Made by a program: the position numbers and the translations under genes. The notes below the pieces were generated by a model. The model searched no databases, was not told where the DNA came from, and saw nothing but the letters and a program-made list of their open reading frames with translations. Source: DASRDE01 sp035938175 (GTDB taxonomy: Bacteria > Vulcanimicrobiota > Vulcanimicrobiia > Vulcanimicrobiales > Vulcanimicrobiaceae). From it: a stretch of DNA of 64,000 bases. The stretch spans positions 62,001-126,000 of the forward strand of contig DASZHD010000030.1 of the NCBI GenBank assembly GCA_035938175.1, written 5' to 3'. The stretch's first letter is position 1, and the number at the start of each line of letters is the position of its first letter. Shown here piece after piece: positions 32,936-40,583 of the stretch.

Positions 32936-33466
32936 CTACGGAAAAAAGAACGAAAAGCGCATCTCGTTCCATTTGTGGATGGCGTCGGAGCGGCTTATTT
33001 GTCCGAGTTGTAATTGCTGGCTCAGCGTGTGCAGCAGTTGAACGCGCGCCGCTTCGGCTGACTGCGTTGTCGGCTGCGCAACCGAGAACGCCGTTTGCGC
33101 CGATGCGGCCGCCTCGGCGAACCGGCCTTGGGAGGCCGCCGCATTAGCCGCGATGTCCGCCGAAAGCTGCGCCGCAGCTGTCCGCGAGAATCGGCATCGA
33201 TGCGAAAGCGTCACGCTGGAAAGCGTCCCAGCCGGGAGTTCGCAGGTAACGCGCCACGTAACGCCCTGACGGCTCAGCCCTTCGCGAATTTCAGAGCCGC
33301 CCGTTTCGCTTTGCGCCACCGCGAAGTCGCCCGAGATGAAGACGGAGGTTACTCGCGCTCCCGGGTGGCCGCGTGTCACCGCCGCTTCAATAGCGGCCTG
33401 GTCGCTGGCATGAAAAGCCGGCGGCGCGCTCAGAACCACCAGCAGCGCGAAAATCGATAACATCAT
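32936..33466 (-). CDS. secreted hypothetical protein with helical C-terminus
   Basis: 176 residues. N-terminal signal peptide (MMLSIFALLVVLSAPPAFHA). The middle part (AVTRGHPGARVTSVFISGDFAVAQ to LSHRCRF) is beta-rich, and the last third is a helical Ala/Gln-rich stretch (FAEAAASAQTAFSVAQPTTQSAEAARVQLLHTLSQQ) of the kind seen in membrane-associated coiled helices. No known family. ATG 33466 is chosen because it opens the signal peptide and because a TATGCT box ends 6 nt upstream; the frame extends to 33568 but adds only non-signal residues. Confidence 0.65.
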   Translation of the reverse strand: MMLSIFALLVVLSAPPAFHASDQAAIEAAVTRGHPGARVTSVFISGDFAVAQSETGGSEIREGLSRQGVTWRVTCELPAGTLSSVTLSHRCRFSRTAAAQLSADIAANAAASQGRFAEAAASAQTAFSVAQPTTQSAEAARVQLLHTLSQQLQLGQISRSDAIHKWNEMRFSFFFP

Positions 33467-33472
33467 GTATCG

Positions 33473-33478
33473 AGCATA
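33473..33478 (-). promoter_or_regulatory. -10-like box TATGCT before secreted-protein operon
   Basis: TATGCT on the minus strand ends 6 nt before ATG 33466, with no Shine-Dalgarno, in the 33-bp gap to the divergent kinase gene. Confidence 0.4.
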
Positions 33479-33499
33479 GCGCAAACTCGGGAACGTTCC

Positions 33500-34681
33500 G
33501 TGAAAGCCCCCGGCCGCAAAAACGGAACGCCAAAAATTTGGTCGAACCTGACAAGCGTGAGGCAGCAAACCCTCAGCACGCCCGCCGCGCGACTATCGCT
33601 GCTCGAAGCCGCCCCGGACGCCATGGTTGTCACGGATCGGGGCGGTCAAATCGTCCTCGTCAACGCGCAGGCCGAAAAGCTCTTCGGCTATTCGCGCGAC
33701 GAATTCTTGCGTCTTGCGATCGACGCGCTCGTGCCGACGCGCTTCCGCGGGAATCATCACGAGCACCGCGACGATTTCTTCAACGCTCCGCGCGTGCGGC
33801 CGATGGGTGCGGGTCTCGATCTCTTCGGTCTGCGCAAAGACGGCACGGAGTTTCCGGTAGAAATAAGCCTCAGCCCCATCAAAATCCGGGGTGAGACCTA
33901 CGTGTCGAGTGCCATTCGCGACATTACGGCGCGCAAGCAGATCGAAAAAGCGCTGCACGAAAAAAACGTCGAGTTGCAAAACGCCAACCTCGCGAAAGAC
34001 CGGTTTCTGGCGAGTATGAGCCACGAATTGCGTACGCCGCTCAATGCGATCATCGGGTTCACCGGTACGTTGCTCATGCGCTTGCCCGGACCGCTGACCG
34101 GCGAACAGGAACGGCAACTAAAAGTCGTCGATTCCAGTGCGCGGCATCTGCTGTCGCTCATCAATGACATTCTCGACGTCGCGAAGATCGAATCCGGAAA
34201 GGTGGCGATCAATCCCGAGCCGGTTTCGGTGACTGCCGTCGTACAAGAAGTTGCCGATTCGCTGCGTGCCATGGCGCACGAGAAAGGCTTGGCGCTGGAG
34301 CTGGACCTGCCGCCGCAAGACGTGATGACCGTTACCGACCATCGCGCGCTTCATCAGATTCTTCTGAATCTGGCGAACAACGCGATCAAGTACACGCAGC
34401 GCGGTTTCATTCGGATCGAAGTGGAGCCCATACGTCACGTCGGACGACGCGTGGAAGTGCGCGTGATCGATAGCGGAGTCGGCATTCGTGAAGAAGACCG
34501 TACGAGGATCTTTCAAGCGTTCGAGCAGATCGACACCTCCAGCACGCGCCAGTACCAGGGCGTCGGCCTCGGGCTGCATCTCAGCAGGCGCTTGGCGACG
34601 CTCCTCGGCGCAACGCTGGAATGCGACAGCGAATACGGCAAGGGCACCACGTTCACGTTATCGCTGCCGTACAAGCAATGA
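33500..34681 (+). CDS. soluble PAS-domain hybrid-less sensor histidine kinase
   Basis: 393 residues without membrane helices. A PAS domain (about 32-150; PDAMVVTDRGGQIVLVN, RKDGTEFPVEISLSPI) is followed by a short coiled coil, the dimerisation/phosphoacceptor helix with His175 in SMSHELRTPLNAI, and an ATPase domain with the N box (NLANNAIKYT), G1 (VIDSGVGI), F box and G2 (YQGVGLGLHLSRRLA). It should autophosphorylate in the cytosol in response to an internal cue such as redox or a bound ligand. The GTG start at 33500 is the first in frame. Its stop overlaps the first response-regulator gene (ATGA). Confidence 0.92.
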   Translation: MKAPGRKNGTPKIWSNLTSVRQQTLSTPAARLSLLEAAPDAMVVTDRGGQIVLVNAQAEKLFGYSRDEFLRLAIDALVPTRFRGNHHEHRDDFFNAPRVRPMGAGLDLFGLRKDGTEFPVEISLSPIKIRGETYVSSAIRDITARKQIEKALHEKNVELQNANLAKDRFLASMSHELRTPLNAIIGFTGTLLMRLPGPLTGEQERQLKVVDSSARHLLSLINDILDVAKIESGKVAINPEPVSVTAVVQEVADSLRAMAHEKGLALELDLPPQDVMTVTDHRALHQILLNLANNAIKYTQRGFIRIEVEPIRHVGRRVEVRVIDSGVGIREEDRTRIFQAFEQIDTSSTRQYQGVGLGLHLSRRLATLLGATLECDSEYGKGTTFTLSLPYKQ

Positions 34682-35058
34682 GCACGCGCGTTCTCGTCAT
34701 CGAAGATAACCCCACCAACTTGGATCTGATGACGTATCTGCTGCGCGCGCTGGGATATGAAGTTGCGACGGCTCCGGACGGCGTCTCGGGCCTCGAACTG
34801 GCGCGTGCGGAAAAATATGACGTCGTACTGGCGGACATCTTGATGCCGCGAATGGATGGATACGAGTTCGCGCGTCATTTCAAAACCGATCCGGCGCTGC
34901 AGTCGACGCCGCTCATCGCGGTTACTGCGCTCGCGATGGCAGGAGACAGGGAACGGATCGTCGCCGCCGGATTCGACGACTACATCTCGAAACCGATCGA
35001 TCCGCAAAACTTGGGACCGCAGATCGAATCGGTTTTGTCCAAAGCAGCGCGTGGCTAG
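34678..35058 (+). CDS. single-domain response regulator (CheY-like), first of two
   Basis: 126 residues, receiver domain only. Acidic pair Glu9-Asp10, phosphoacceptor Asp53 (VVLADILMP), Thr/Ala switch (AVTALA) and Lys in YISKPID are all present. It has no output domain, so it works through protein contacts or a phosphorelay. The start overlaps the kinase stop by 4 bp and its end overlaps the second regulator by 8 bp, so the three are translated in tandem. Confidence 0.9.
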   Translation: MSTRVLVIEDNPTNLDLMTYLLRALGYEVATAPDGVSGLELARAEKYDVVLADILMPRMDGYEFARHFKTDPALQSTPLIAVTALAMAGDRERIVAAGFDDYISKPIDPQNLGPQIESVLSKAARG

Positions 35059-35431
35059 CGTTCTCGTCATCGACGACGACGCGAACAACCGCCTTCTTTT
35101 GGCAACGCTCATCCGTCACGCCGGCCATACGGCGGTGGAGGCTGCTTCCGGAAGAGAGGGCATCACCGCCGCGGAGAAGCAGCCGCCGGCTGCAGTGGTC
35201 GTGGACCTGTCCCTGCCCGACATTTCCGGCGCCGAAGTGATTCGCCGGTTACGATCGAGCGACGCGACGAAAAATGTAAAAATCGCGCTATACACGGCGA
35301 CGCAGATGAACGCTGCGATAGAAGAGCTCGTCGAACTTTTCCGCGTAGAGGAAGTGATTCCGAAACCGGGCGACCCGCGCGAGCTCCTAAAGACGCTGCG
35401 ACGCTTGGTCGAAGGCAACTTGGAGCGTTAA
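35051..35431 (+). CDS. single-domain response regulator (CheY-like), second of two
   Basis: 126 residues, receiver domain only: acidic triad DDD at residues 8-10, phosphoacceptor Asp52 (VVVDLSLPD), then ALYTATQ in place of the usual T-A switch region and VIPKPGDPREL with the conserved Lys-Pro. GTG 35051 overlaps the previous gene by 8 bp; the frame further upstream lies inside that gene and is not real. Divergent in sequence from the first receiver, so the two may compete for phosphate or feed different partners. Confidence 0.86.
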   Translation: MASVLVIDDDANNRLLLATLIRHAGHTAVEAASGREGITAAEKQPPAAVVVDLSLPDISGAEVIRRLRSSDATKNVKIALYTATQMNAAIEELVELFRVEEVIPKPGDPRELLKTLRRLVEGNLER

Positions 35432-35437
35432 CCAGCG

Positions 35438-35472
35438 CGGCGCCGGGAATCGATTCCGATTTCCCGGCGCCG
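35438..35472. terminator. bidirectional hairpin between convergent genes
   Basis: CGGCGCCGGGAA (35438-35449), an 11-nt loop, TTCCCGGCGCCG (35461-35472): a perfect 12-bp GC-rich stem placed between the regulator stop (35431) and the cytochrome stop (35481). No U-tract on either side, so termination is inferred from position and stability. Confidence 0.55.
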
Positions 35473-35480
35473 GACGCCTT

Positions 35481-36662
35481 CTATTGTGCGATGGGAGTCG
35501 TCCACCAGAACAGCCAGCGCCATGTGGGCCCGCCGTTCGGAGCTGCCGAGTTGGCGCCTAAGCCCGCTTCGACGTAGGCGTGGAAGTACGGCATCTTCGG
35601 AATGTTGGTCGCAAAGTCGACGACTTGCGAGTGCGCGAGGTTGCCTAATCCGTCGCTGCTGAATTCGTCACGCAATCCCAGGACGGCCGTTTGGTTGAAG
35701 AGCGGTTCGAATACCTCAGCCGTCAGTGCGCGGCTTCGCGCCGACGGAAGTTGAAGGCCGTTTGCATCGAGCCCGGGATTGGAGTCGTTGCCGAACTGGT
35801 AGATTCCCAGGAAACCCGGAATGCCGCGCGGTTGCGGATCGCGCTCGACGTACGGTGCAAACGTGTTGTAGTGGTCGACGGCGTTGGTCGACACGATGTA
35901 GCTGCCGATGCTGCCGTATGCGCCAATCTCCAGCGGCTGATCCGCATGCGCACTGGTTACCTTCCATTGAAACGTTTTGTCCGTTCCCGGAGTGGGTGCC
36001 CAATCGGCGCTGGACAGAAAGCCGTTCGGGCTCAACAGATAGCCGGCTTCCACGTCCAGTGCTCCGTGGACGTAACTGAGCTTGGTGCCCCAGCGGTTTG
36101 CATCGAGCAAGTACGCGTGTTCGCCCACGGTGATTTCCGGGGTTGCGTACGCCGAAATGTCGCTCGGCATGCTAAATACCGAGGGACCCGGCGCTTCTAT
36201 TTTACCGATGAACAGATGTCCGTCGCGGTGCAGAAGATTGTTGTACGTCACCCACGCGGTGTCCAGCGGACCGCCGCCCGAGTCGTTGGCCAGCATCCAC
36301 TGCTGGACGTGAAATGTCCAATCCGGAGCGATATATCCGGCGCCGTGCACGGCGAAGTTTCCGAACGAGCTGGTGTGCGTGGGCGAAATATCGCTGACTC
36401 CGCCGGTACTATCGCCGTTTACTTGTTCCCCGAACCAAATCGGCGCGACGGTCTTGAGGACGTCGCGGTTCAGCGACGAATACCCGGTCCGCTGCACGTA
36501 GCGGCCGTACGCATTGAGTTGCGGTACGACCGTGTGGCACGTGCTGCATTGTACCCCGTACGCTTTTGCAAAAACGGGCATCGCCTGAGCACTCGTGCCT
36601 GCGGCAGCCGCAAATACTGCGCATAATGCCGCAGGCACGATCTTCCGTAGGCTGCCAAGCAT
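35481..36662 (-). CDS. c-type cytochrome-like outer-membrane/porin-like protein
   Basis: 393 residues with a signal peptide (about 1-27, AQA-MP). One haem-c binding motif CSTCH (Cys39, Cys42, His43) lies right after the signal. The remainder is beta-rich with alternating polar and aromatic residues and many Gly/Asn turns, and ends in aromatic residues (WLFWWTTPIAQ), which suggests a beta-barrel or periplasmic beta-propeller. No distal Met ligand is obvious. I know similar haem-barrel proteins as uncharacterised. It is 2 bp downstream of the soluble CuA protein, so electron transfer between them is plausible. Confidence 0.65.
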   Translation of the reverse strand: MLGSLRKIVPAALCAVFAAAAGTSAQAMPVFAKAYGVQCSTCHTVVPQLNAYGRYVQRTGYSSLNRDVLKTVAPIWFGEQVNGDSTGGVSDISPTHTSSFGNFAVHGAGYIAPDWTFHVQQWMLANDSGGGPLDTAWVTYNNLLHRDGHLFIGKIEAPGPSVFSMPSDISAYATPEITVGEHAYLLDANRWGTKLSYVHGALDVEAGYLLSPNGFLSSADWAPTPGTDKTFQWKVTSAHADQPLEIGAYGSIGSYIVSTNAVDHYNTFAPYVERDPQPRGIPGFLGIYQFGNDSNPGLDANGLQLPSARSRALTAEVFEPLFNQTAVLGLRDEFSSDGLGNLAHSQVVDFATNIPKMPYFHAYVEAGLGANSAAPNGGPTWRWLFWWTTPIAQ

Positions 36663-36664
36663 GG

Positions 36665-37024
36665 CTATTTCTCAACCTTTACGGTGAGCGCCATATTGGG
36701 ATGGCCGGCTCCGCAGATAATGGAGCAGTGCAGCACGTACGTGCCTGGCTTTTTCGGTGTGAAGTTCACGGTGACGAACTTGCCCGGCATGATGGTCGTG
36801 TCGGCGATGCCGAGTTCCGGTGACGAGATGCCGTGCACGCCTTCGCTGGACGTCAGCCGAAGCGTCGTTTGTTCGCCGGCCGGAACGGTGATCGTATCCG
36901 GCGTGAACTTCCAATTGGATGCAACGATGTCGATGCTGGGGTGTGCAGTACCGGCGAGCGGCGCAATCATGGCCGCGAGCGCTAGTGCGGCCCCGGCGAA
37001 AAAGACGGATACAGACGCTTTCAT
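36665..37024 (-). CDS. soluble CuA-type cupredoxin (cytochrome oxidase subunit II-like)
   Basis: 119 residues with a signal peptide (about 1-28) and no membrane anchor afterwards. The CuA ligands are all seen: His64, Cys100-S-I-I-Cys104-G-A-G-His108, Met111. Such domains normally sit in cytochrome oxidase subunit II or nitrous-oxide reductase; here it is a free periplasmic protein that could carry electrons or deliver copper. An AGGAGG lies about 12 nt before ATG 37024. It is first in a two-gene operon with the haem-c barrel protein and lies 1.3 kb from the ba3 oxidase operon. Confidence 0.86.
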   Translation of the reverse strand: MKASVSVFFAGAALALAAMIAPLAGTAHPSIDIVASNWKFTPDTITVPAGEQTTLRLTSSEGVHGISSPELGIADTTIMPGKFVTVNFTPKKPGTYVLHCSIICGAGHPNMALTVKVEK

Positions 37025-37159
37025 GTAGTGTTTAAACCTCCTCTTTCTATAGGAAGGCTACCGCACAAGCGCGACCGGTTCGTGAAAGACGCCGCCGTTT
37101 CGAAGAACTACCGGGGAATTGCCGTTCTCAACTTCAAAGGTCTGCGAATGGAGGTTCTG

Positions 37160-37525
37160 ATGAAAATCGCCGTTTTCTTTATCAGCGTTCTGTTATTTGC
37201 GCAAAGCCCCGCGCCGATGGGGCAAATGGGCTGCCCGCAAAGCGGTATGATGAAGCAGCACATGGCCATGGCGCGCAGCGCCGCCGATCGCGAGTATATG
37301 CAATCCATGATGACGATGCACCAAGGAATGATGGCCCATCCCCTAACCGGCGAGGCCGACCACGATTTCATGGTCATGATGATCCCGCACCACCAAGCGG
37401 CGATCGAGATGGCCAAAACCGAGTTGAAGTATGGAAAGAATCCCCAGCTGCGCGCTATGTCGCAGGCAATCATCAAAGCGCAGCAGGCGGAGATCGATCA
37501 AATGCAGGCGATGCTGCACCGGTAA
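37160..37525 (+). CDS. DUF305-family secreted metal-binding protein
   Basis: 121 residues. A short hydrophobic signal segment (about 1-20) is followed by a Met/His-rich helical domain: HQGMMAHPLTGEADHDFM, then the family hallmark MMIPHHQAAIEMAKTEL (about residues 75-91). DUF305 proteins are often associated with copper resistance or copper oxidases. ATG 37160 has GGAGG five bases upstream; the earlier ATG 37148 and the frame from 37028 lack this. The nearby CuA protein and cytochrome oxidase fit a copper-handling role (inference). Confidence 0.85.
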   Translation: MKIAVFFISVLLFAQSPAPMGQMGCPQSGMMKQHMAMARSAADREYMQSMMTMHQGMMAHPLTGEADHDFMVMMIPHHQAAIEMAKTELKYGKNPQLRAMSQAIIKAQQAEIDQMQAMLHR

Positions 37526-37529
37526 CATT

Positions 37530-37564
37530 GAAACGGGGGGCCGTTTGTATCGGCTCCCCGTTTC
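37530..37564 (+). terminator. terminator hairpin after DUF305 gene
   Basis: A 14-bp stem (GAAACGGGGGGCCG / CGGCTCCCCGTTTC, one G-U pair) with a 7-nt loop starts 4 nt after the DUF305 stop. The tail is ATTTCC, only weakly U-rich. Confidence 0.65.
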
Positions 37565-37725
37565 ATTTCCCACTGTGGCGGTCGTTGCGATTTTTTTGGC
37601 CTGATAGCAGGCCCTAACTTTGAGAGTGGCGTGCCGGTCCTTGCCGCTTCTCCTCTCGCTTTCGCTTTGACCGTACCCCGATGATACTGCGCCCGTGAGA
37701 ACGCGTGGAGAATCTCGTAAAAGCG

Positions 37726-38205
37726 CTATTGTGCGCGCGCTTTCGCGGCTTCCTCTTGATCGTAACGCGTCTTCATTCCGGCCGCGAGCGTAGCGAGCAG
37801 CGTCTGCGCGGTCGCCGAGGCGATTTTGTGTCCCACTGCGGCGTCGAACGCGGCTCCCGCGGCACCCAGCGGCGGCTTATATGTGCCGCGCAGTTCCAGC
37901 ACTGCGGTCCGGTACGTTTCGTCAGCCCGCACGGTGAGGTCGCCCGTGAAGTCGGGAAATGGACCGCCGCCCTCGGGCGTCCACGAGACAAGCCACGGCT
38001 GATCGAAGTGCATCGGATCGCTGCCCGGAGCGTACGAGACCAGAACCGTTTTCTCCAGCTCCGCCGGCACTGGACCGAACTTCGCCGTCAGCGGCAACCG
38101 CTGCGGCCCCGATTCTGCCGCTGCGGGTCGCAAAATATCCGCCAGATATTCGCGGGCTCGCACATACGGGCACTCTACGGTAAAGCGTTCGTCTAGGTTT
38201 GTCAT
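37726..38205 (-). CDS. START-like (SRPBCC) paralogue D
   Basis: 159 residues with the shared motif: VSWTPEGGGPFPDFTGDLTV then LRGTYKPPLGAAGAAFDAAVGHKIAS and a final helix. Closest in pattern to paralogue C. Helix-grip fold, ligand unknown. It stands alone on the minus strand, divergent from the cytochrome oxidase operon (94 bp). The 200-bp gap at its 3' side holds only the terminator of the DUF305 gene and no gene I can support. Confidence 0.7.
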   Translation of the reverse strand: MTNLDERFTVECPYVRAREYLADILRPAAAESGPQRLPLTAKFGPVPAELEKTVLVSYAPGSDPMHFDQPWLVSWTPEGGGPFPDFTGDLTVRADETYRTAVLELRGTYKPPLGAAGAAFDAAVGHKIASATAQTLLATLAAGMKTRYDQEEAAKARAQ

Positions 38206-38286
38206 GCCGCTAGTCTTACATAGCGGTGGGCGCCGGTTGAGAACAACTTGGGAAGCGTGTGTCCCGATTCATTCCGAGGTCTTTGC

Positions 38287-38292
38287 TACAGT
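38287..38292 (+). promoter_or_regulatory. -10-like box TACAGT before ba3 oxidase operon
   Basis: TACAGT ends 6 nt before ATG 38299 with no Shine-Dalgarno, so the oxidase message is probably leaderless. No strong -35 is seen. Confidence 0.4.
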
Positions 38293-38298
38293 GCGCAC

Positions 38299-38424
38299 AT
38301 GTCCATAAACGATCGGGAGCCGGACGAGCCTCTTCCGGCCACGCTGACATTCGTGCTGGCGATGGGTGTGACGTTTCTCGTGCTGTGGTTCGGTATCTTT
38401 GCACTGCTGAAGGCGCGCTGGTAA
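38299..38424 (+). CDS. cbaD: cytochrome c oxidase subunit IIa, ba3-type
   Basis: 41 residues. A short polar start (SINDREPDEPLP) is followed by one membrane helix (about 14-38) and ends KARW. Length, single helix and place immediately before subunit II match subunit IIa of ba3-type oxidases such as that of Thermus. The stop TAA overlaps the ATG of subunit II (TAATG), so translation is coupled. Confidence 0.82.
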   Translation: MSINDREPDEPLPATLTFVLAMGVTFLVLWFGIFALLKARW

Positions 38425-38891
38425 TGCATATCAATACCTATGAGCGCTGGTGGATGGCTTTCGGCTTGGCGATGCTCGCCTTGTTCCTTGCCACCATCGG
38501 CTACGCGGCAATCGCGGATAACATCAATCCGCCGAGCGGACGAACCGCGGTCGATCCAACGAAACTGGCGCAAACGCCGCCATTCGATCATCCCGGCTTG
38601 CACCGTCTTGCCGACGGAACGTACGAAGCGTACTACATAGCCCAAGTCTTCATGTTCAATCCGCAGACACTCAATGTCCCCGTCGGCGCGAAAGTGACGT
38701 TCTACGTTACCAGTCCGGACGTCGTACACGGATTTTACATTTCAAAAACGGACGTCAACATGATGGCCGTTCCGGGATGGGTCAACACGGAATCGCACGT
38801 TTTCAGGCACGCCGGCACGTATTTGCTGATCTGCCACGAGTACTGCGGAATAGGCCACCAGAATATGTTCGGAAAGATCGAGGTGCGTTGA
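38424..38891 (+). CDS. cbaB: cytochrome c oxidase subunit II, ba3-type (CuA)
   Basis: 155 residues. One N-terminal membrane helix (about 10-32) is followed by a periplasmic cupredoxin domain with the full CuA site: His102, Cys137-H-E-Y-Cys141-G-I-G-His145, Met148. The single helix and short length match B-family oxidases rather than A-family ones with two helices. It accepts electrons from cytochrome c. It is 4 bp from subunit I. Confidence 0.94.
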   Translation: MHINTYERWWMAFGLAMLALFLATIGYAAIADNINPPSGRTAVDPTKLAQTPPFDHPGLHRLADGTYEAYYIAQVFMFNPQTLNVPVGAKVTFYVTSPDVVHGFYISKTDVNMMAVPGWVNTESHVFRHAGTYLLICHEYCGIGHQNMFGKIEVR

Positions 38892-38895
38892 TCGC

Positions 38896-40569
38896 ATGGC
38901 GCAAGCAGTTTTGAGCCGCGAAGGATCTTCGGAAGCCCGCGTGGACCAGCGCAAACTCGAAGCCGAAAATCGCGTCGTCATCGCACACGTCTACACCGCA
39001 ACGGCCGCAATTGTCGTGGGAGCGCTCTTCGGCGCGCTTCAAGGACTTTCTCGGGCGTCCGCATTCATTGCGCCGGGCTGGTTCGATTACTACCGGATCC
39101 TGACGATGCACGGCGTGCTGATGGCGTTGGTATTCACGACGTTCTTCATCACCGGCCTATCGCTGTTCGTGACGTACCGCAGCATCCCGCGCAACGATCG
39201 CTCCGTGGCGCTCGGTTGGGCCGGCTGGTGGGTGATGCTCGTGGGCGTGCTGATGGCCGCCGTCGAAATTTTGGCCGGTAACGCCACGGTTCTCTACACC
39301 TTCTACGCACCGCTCAAGGCCAGCCCGTACTTTTATATCGGAGCGGCGCTGCTGATTATCGGCACGTGGATCGTCGCGTACGATATTTTTGCGAACGTCG
39401 TCTGGTTCCGCAAACACAATCCCGGGAAGGCCGTGCCTCTGCCCGCATTTTGCGCGGCTGCGACGTTCTTGATGTGGTGGATCGCAACGCTCGGCGTCGT
39501 CGGTGAGATGTATTTCCTCGTGCCCTGGGCATTCGGCTGGACCGGCGGCATCAACGTCGTACTTTCGCGGTTGCTGTTTTGGTACTTCGGCCATCCGCTC
39601 GTGTACTTTTGGATCATGGGCGCGTACATCTGCTGGTACAACATCGTCCCGAAATTCTATAACGGCTACGTTTTCAGCGATGGCTTGACGCGCTTGACGT
39701 TCATCATGCTGCTGCTGCTTTCGACGCCGGTGGGCATTCACCACGAATTCATGGAACCGGGCATCGCACAGAATTGGAAGATGCTGCATACGATCACCAC
39801 GTACGGCGTGGCAATACCGTCGTTTCTCACCGCGTTCGCGATCTTCGCGACCTTCGAACTTGCGGCCCGCGCTCAAGGCAAGCGCGGATTCTGGCAGACC
39901 GTGCGCGCACTCCCCTGGAACGATCCGGCGTTTTGCGGCCCTGCATATGGCATGCTGCTCTTCATTTTGGGAGGCTTCGGCGGACTGGTCAACGCCTCGT
40001 ATTCGATGGACACCGTCGTGCACAACACGATCTGGATCGTCGGGCATTTTCACGTCACCGTCGGCGGCCCCGTTGCACTGACGTTCGTCGGTATTGCGTA
40101 CTGGCTGATTCCACGCCTTACGGGACGCGCGCTTTGGAAACCGGAGTGGGCGTTGTGGCAGGAGCGGCTGTGGTTTGCCGGCATGTTGATCATGTCGATG
40201 GCAATGCACATCGCGGGGCTGCTCGGTGCGCCACGCCGCACCGCCGAAGTGGGCTACCTCGGATCGGCGCCGAACGAGTGGCAGGGCTACATGATTGCAG
40301 CGGCGGCGGGCGGCCTAATCCTGTTTGCCAGTATCATCGTCTTCGCCACCGTTGCAATCGGTACGCTCTGGGCGAACGAAAAGACCGAGGACATGCATGC
40401 CGAGTTCGCCGCGCCGCGTGACGGCGGCGAACGCGTGCCCGCGATGTTGAACTCGCTGTTTCGCTGGGGCGTCGTCGCCTTAGCGGCGGCCGCGCTCGCA
40501 TACGCCGGGCCGCTGCTGGATATCTTGCACAATCCGGGCTTCCTAGCGCCGGGAATGCGCACCTGGTAA
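38896..40569 (+). CDS. cbaA: cytochrome c oxidase subunit I, ba3-type (B family)
   Basis: 557 residues, about 13 membrane helices. Haem and CuB ligands can be placed: His in RILTMHGVLMAL, the CuB His-Tyr segment FGHPLVYFWIMGAY, the HH pair of TPVGIHHEFMEPG, and VGHFHVTVGG for the two haem irons. The A-family proton-pumping K/D-channel residues are not expected in this type. It reduces O2 to water with high affinity and lower pumping. Third gene of a IIa-II-I operon; no separate subunit III, haem-synthesis or CtaG gene is in the window. Confidence 0.96.
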   Translation: MAQAVLSREGSSEARVDQRKLEAENRVVIAHVYTATAAIVVGALFGALQGLSRASAFIAPGWFDYYRILTMHGVLMALVFTTFFITGLSLFVTYRSIPRNDRSVALGWAGWWVMLVGVLMAAVEILAGNATVLYTFYAPLKASPYFYIGAALLIIGTWIVAYDIFANVVWFRKHNPGKAVPLPAFCAAATFLMWWIATLGVVGEMYFLVPWAFGWTGGINVVLSRLLFWYFGHPLVYFWIMGAYICWYNIVPKFYNGYVFSDGLTRLTFIMLLLLSTPVGIHHEFMEPGIAQNWKMLHTITTYGVAIPSFLTAFAIFATFELAARAQGKRGFWQTVRALPWNDPAFCGPAYGMLLFILGGFGGLVNASYSMDTVVHNTIWIVGHFHVTVGGPVALTFVGIAYWLIPRLTGRALWKPEWALWQERLWFAGMLIMSMAMHIAGLLGAPRRTAEVGYLGSAPNEWQGYMIAAAAGGLILFASIIVFATVAIGTLWANEKTEDMHAEFAAPRDGGERVPAMLNSLFRWGVVALAAAALAYAGPLLDILHNPGFLAPGMRTW

Positions 40570-40583
40570 CGAAAGAGAACGGT

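Noticed and set aside
37566..37725. Small RNA or gene in the gap after the DUF305 terminator
   Set aside because: No open frame with a ribosome-binding site and no promoter-terminator pair is visible.
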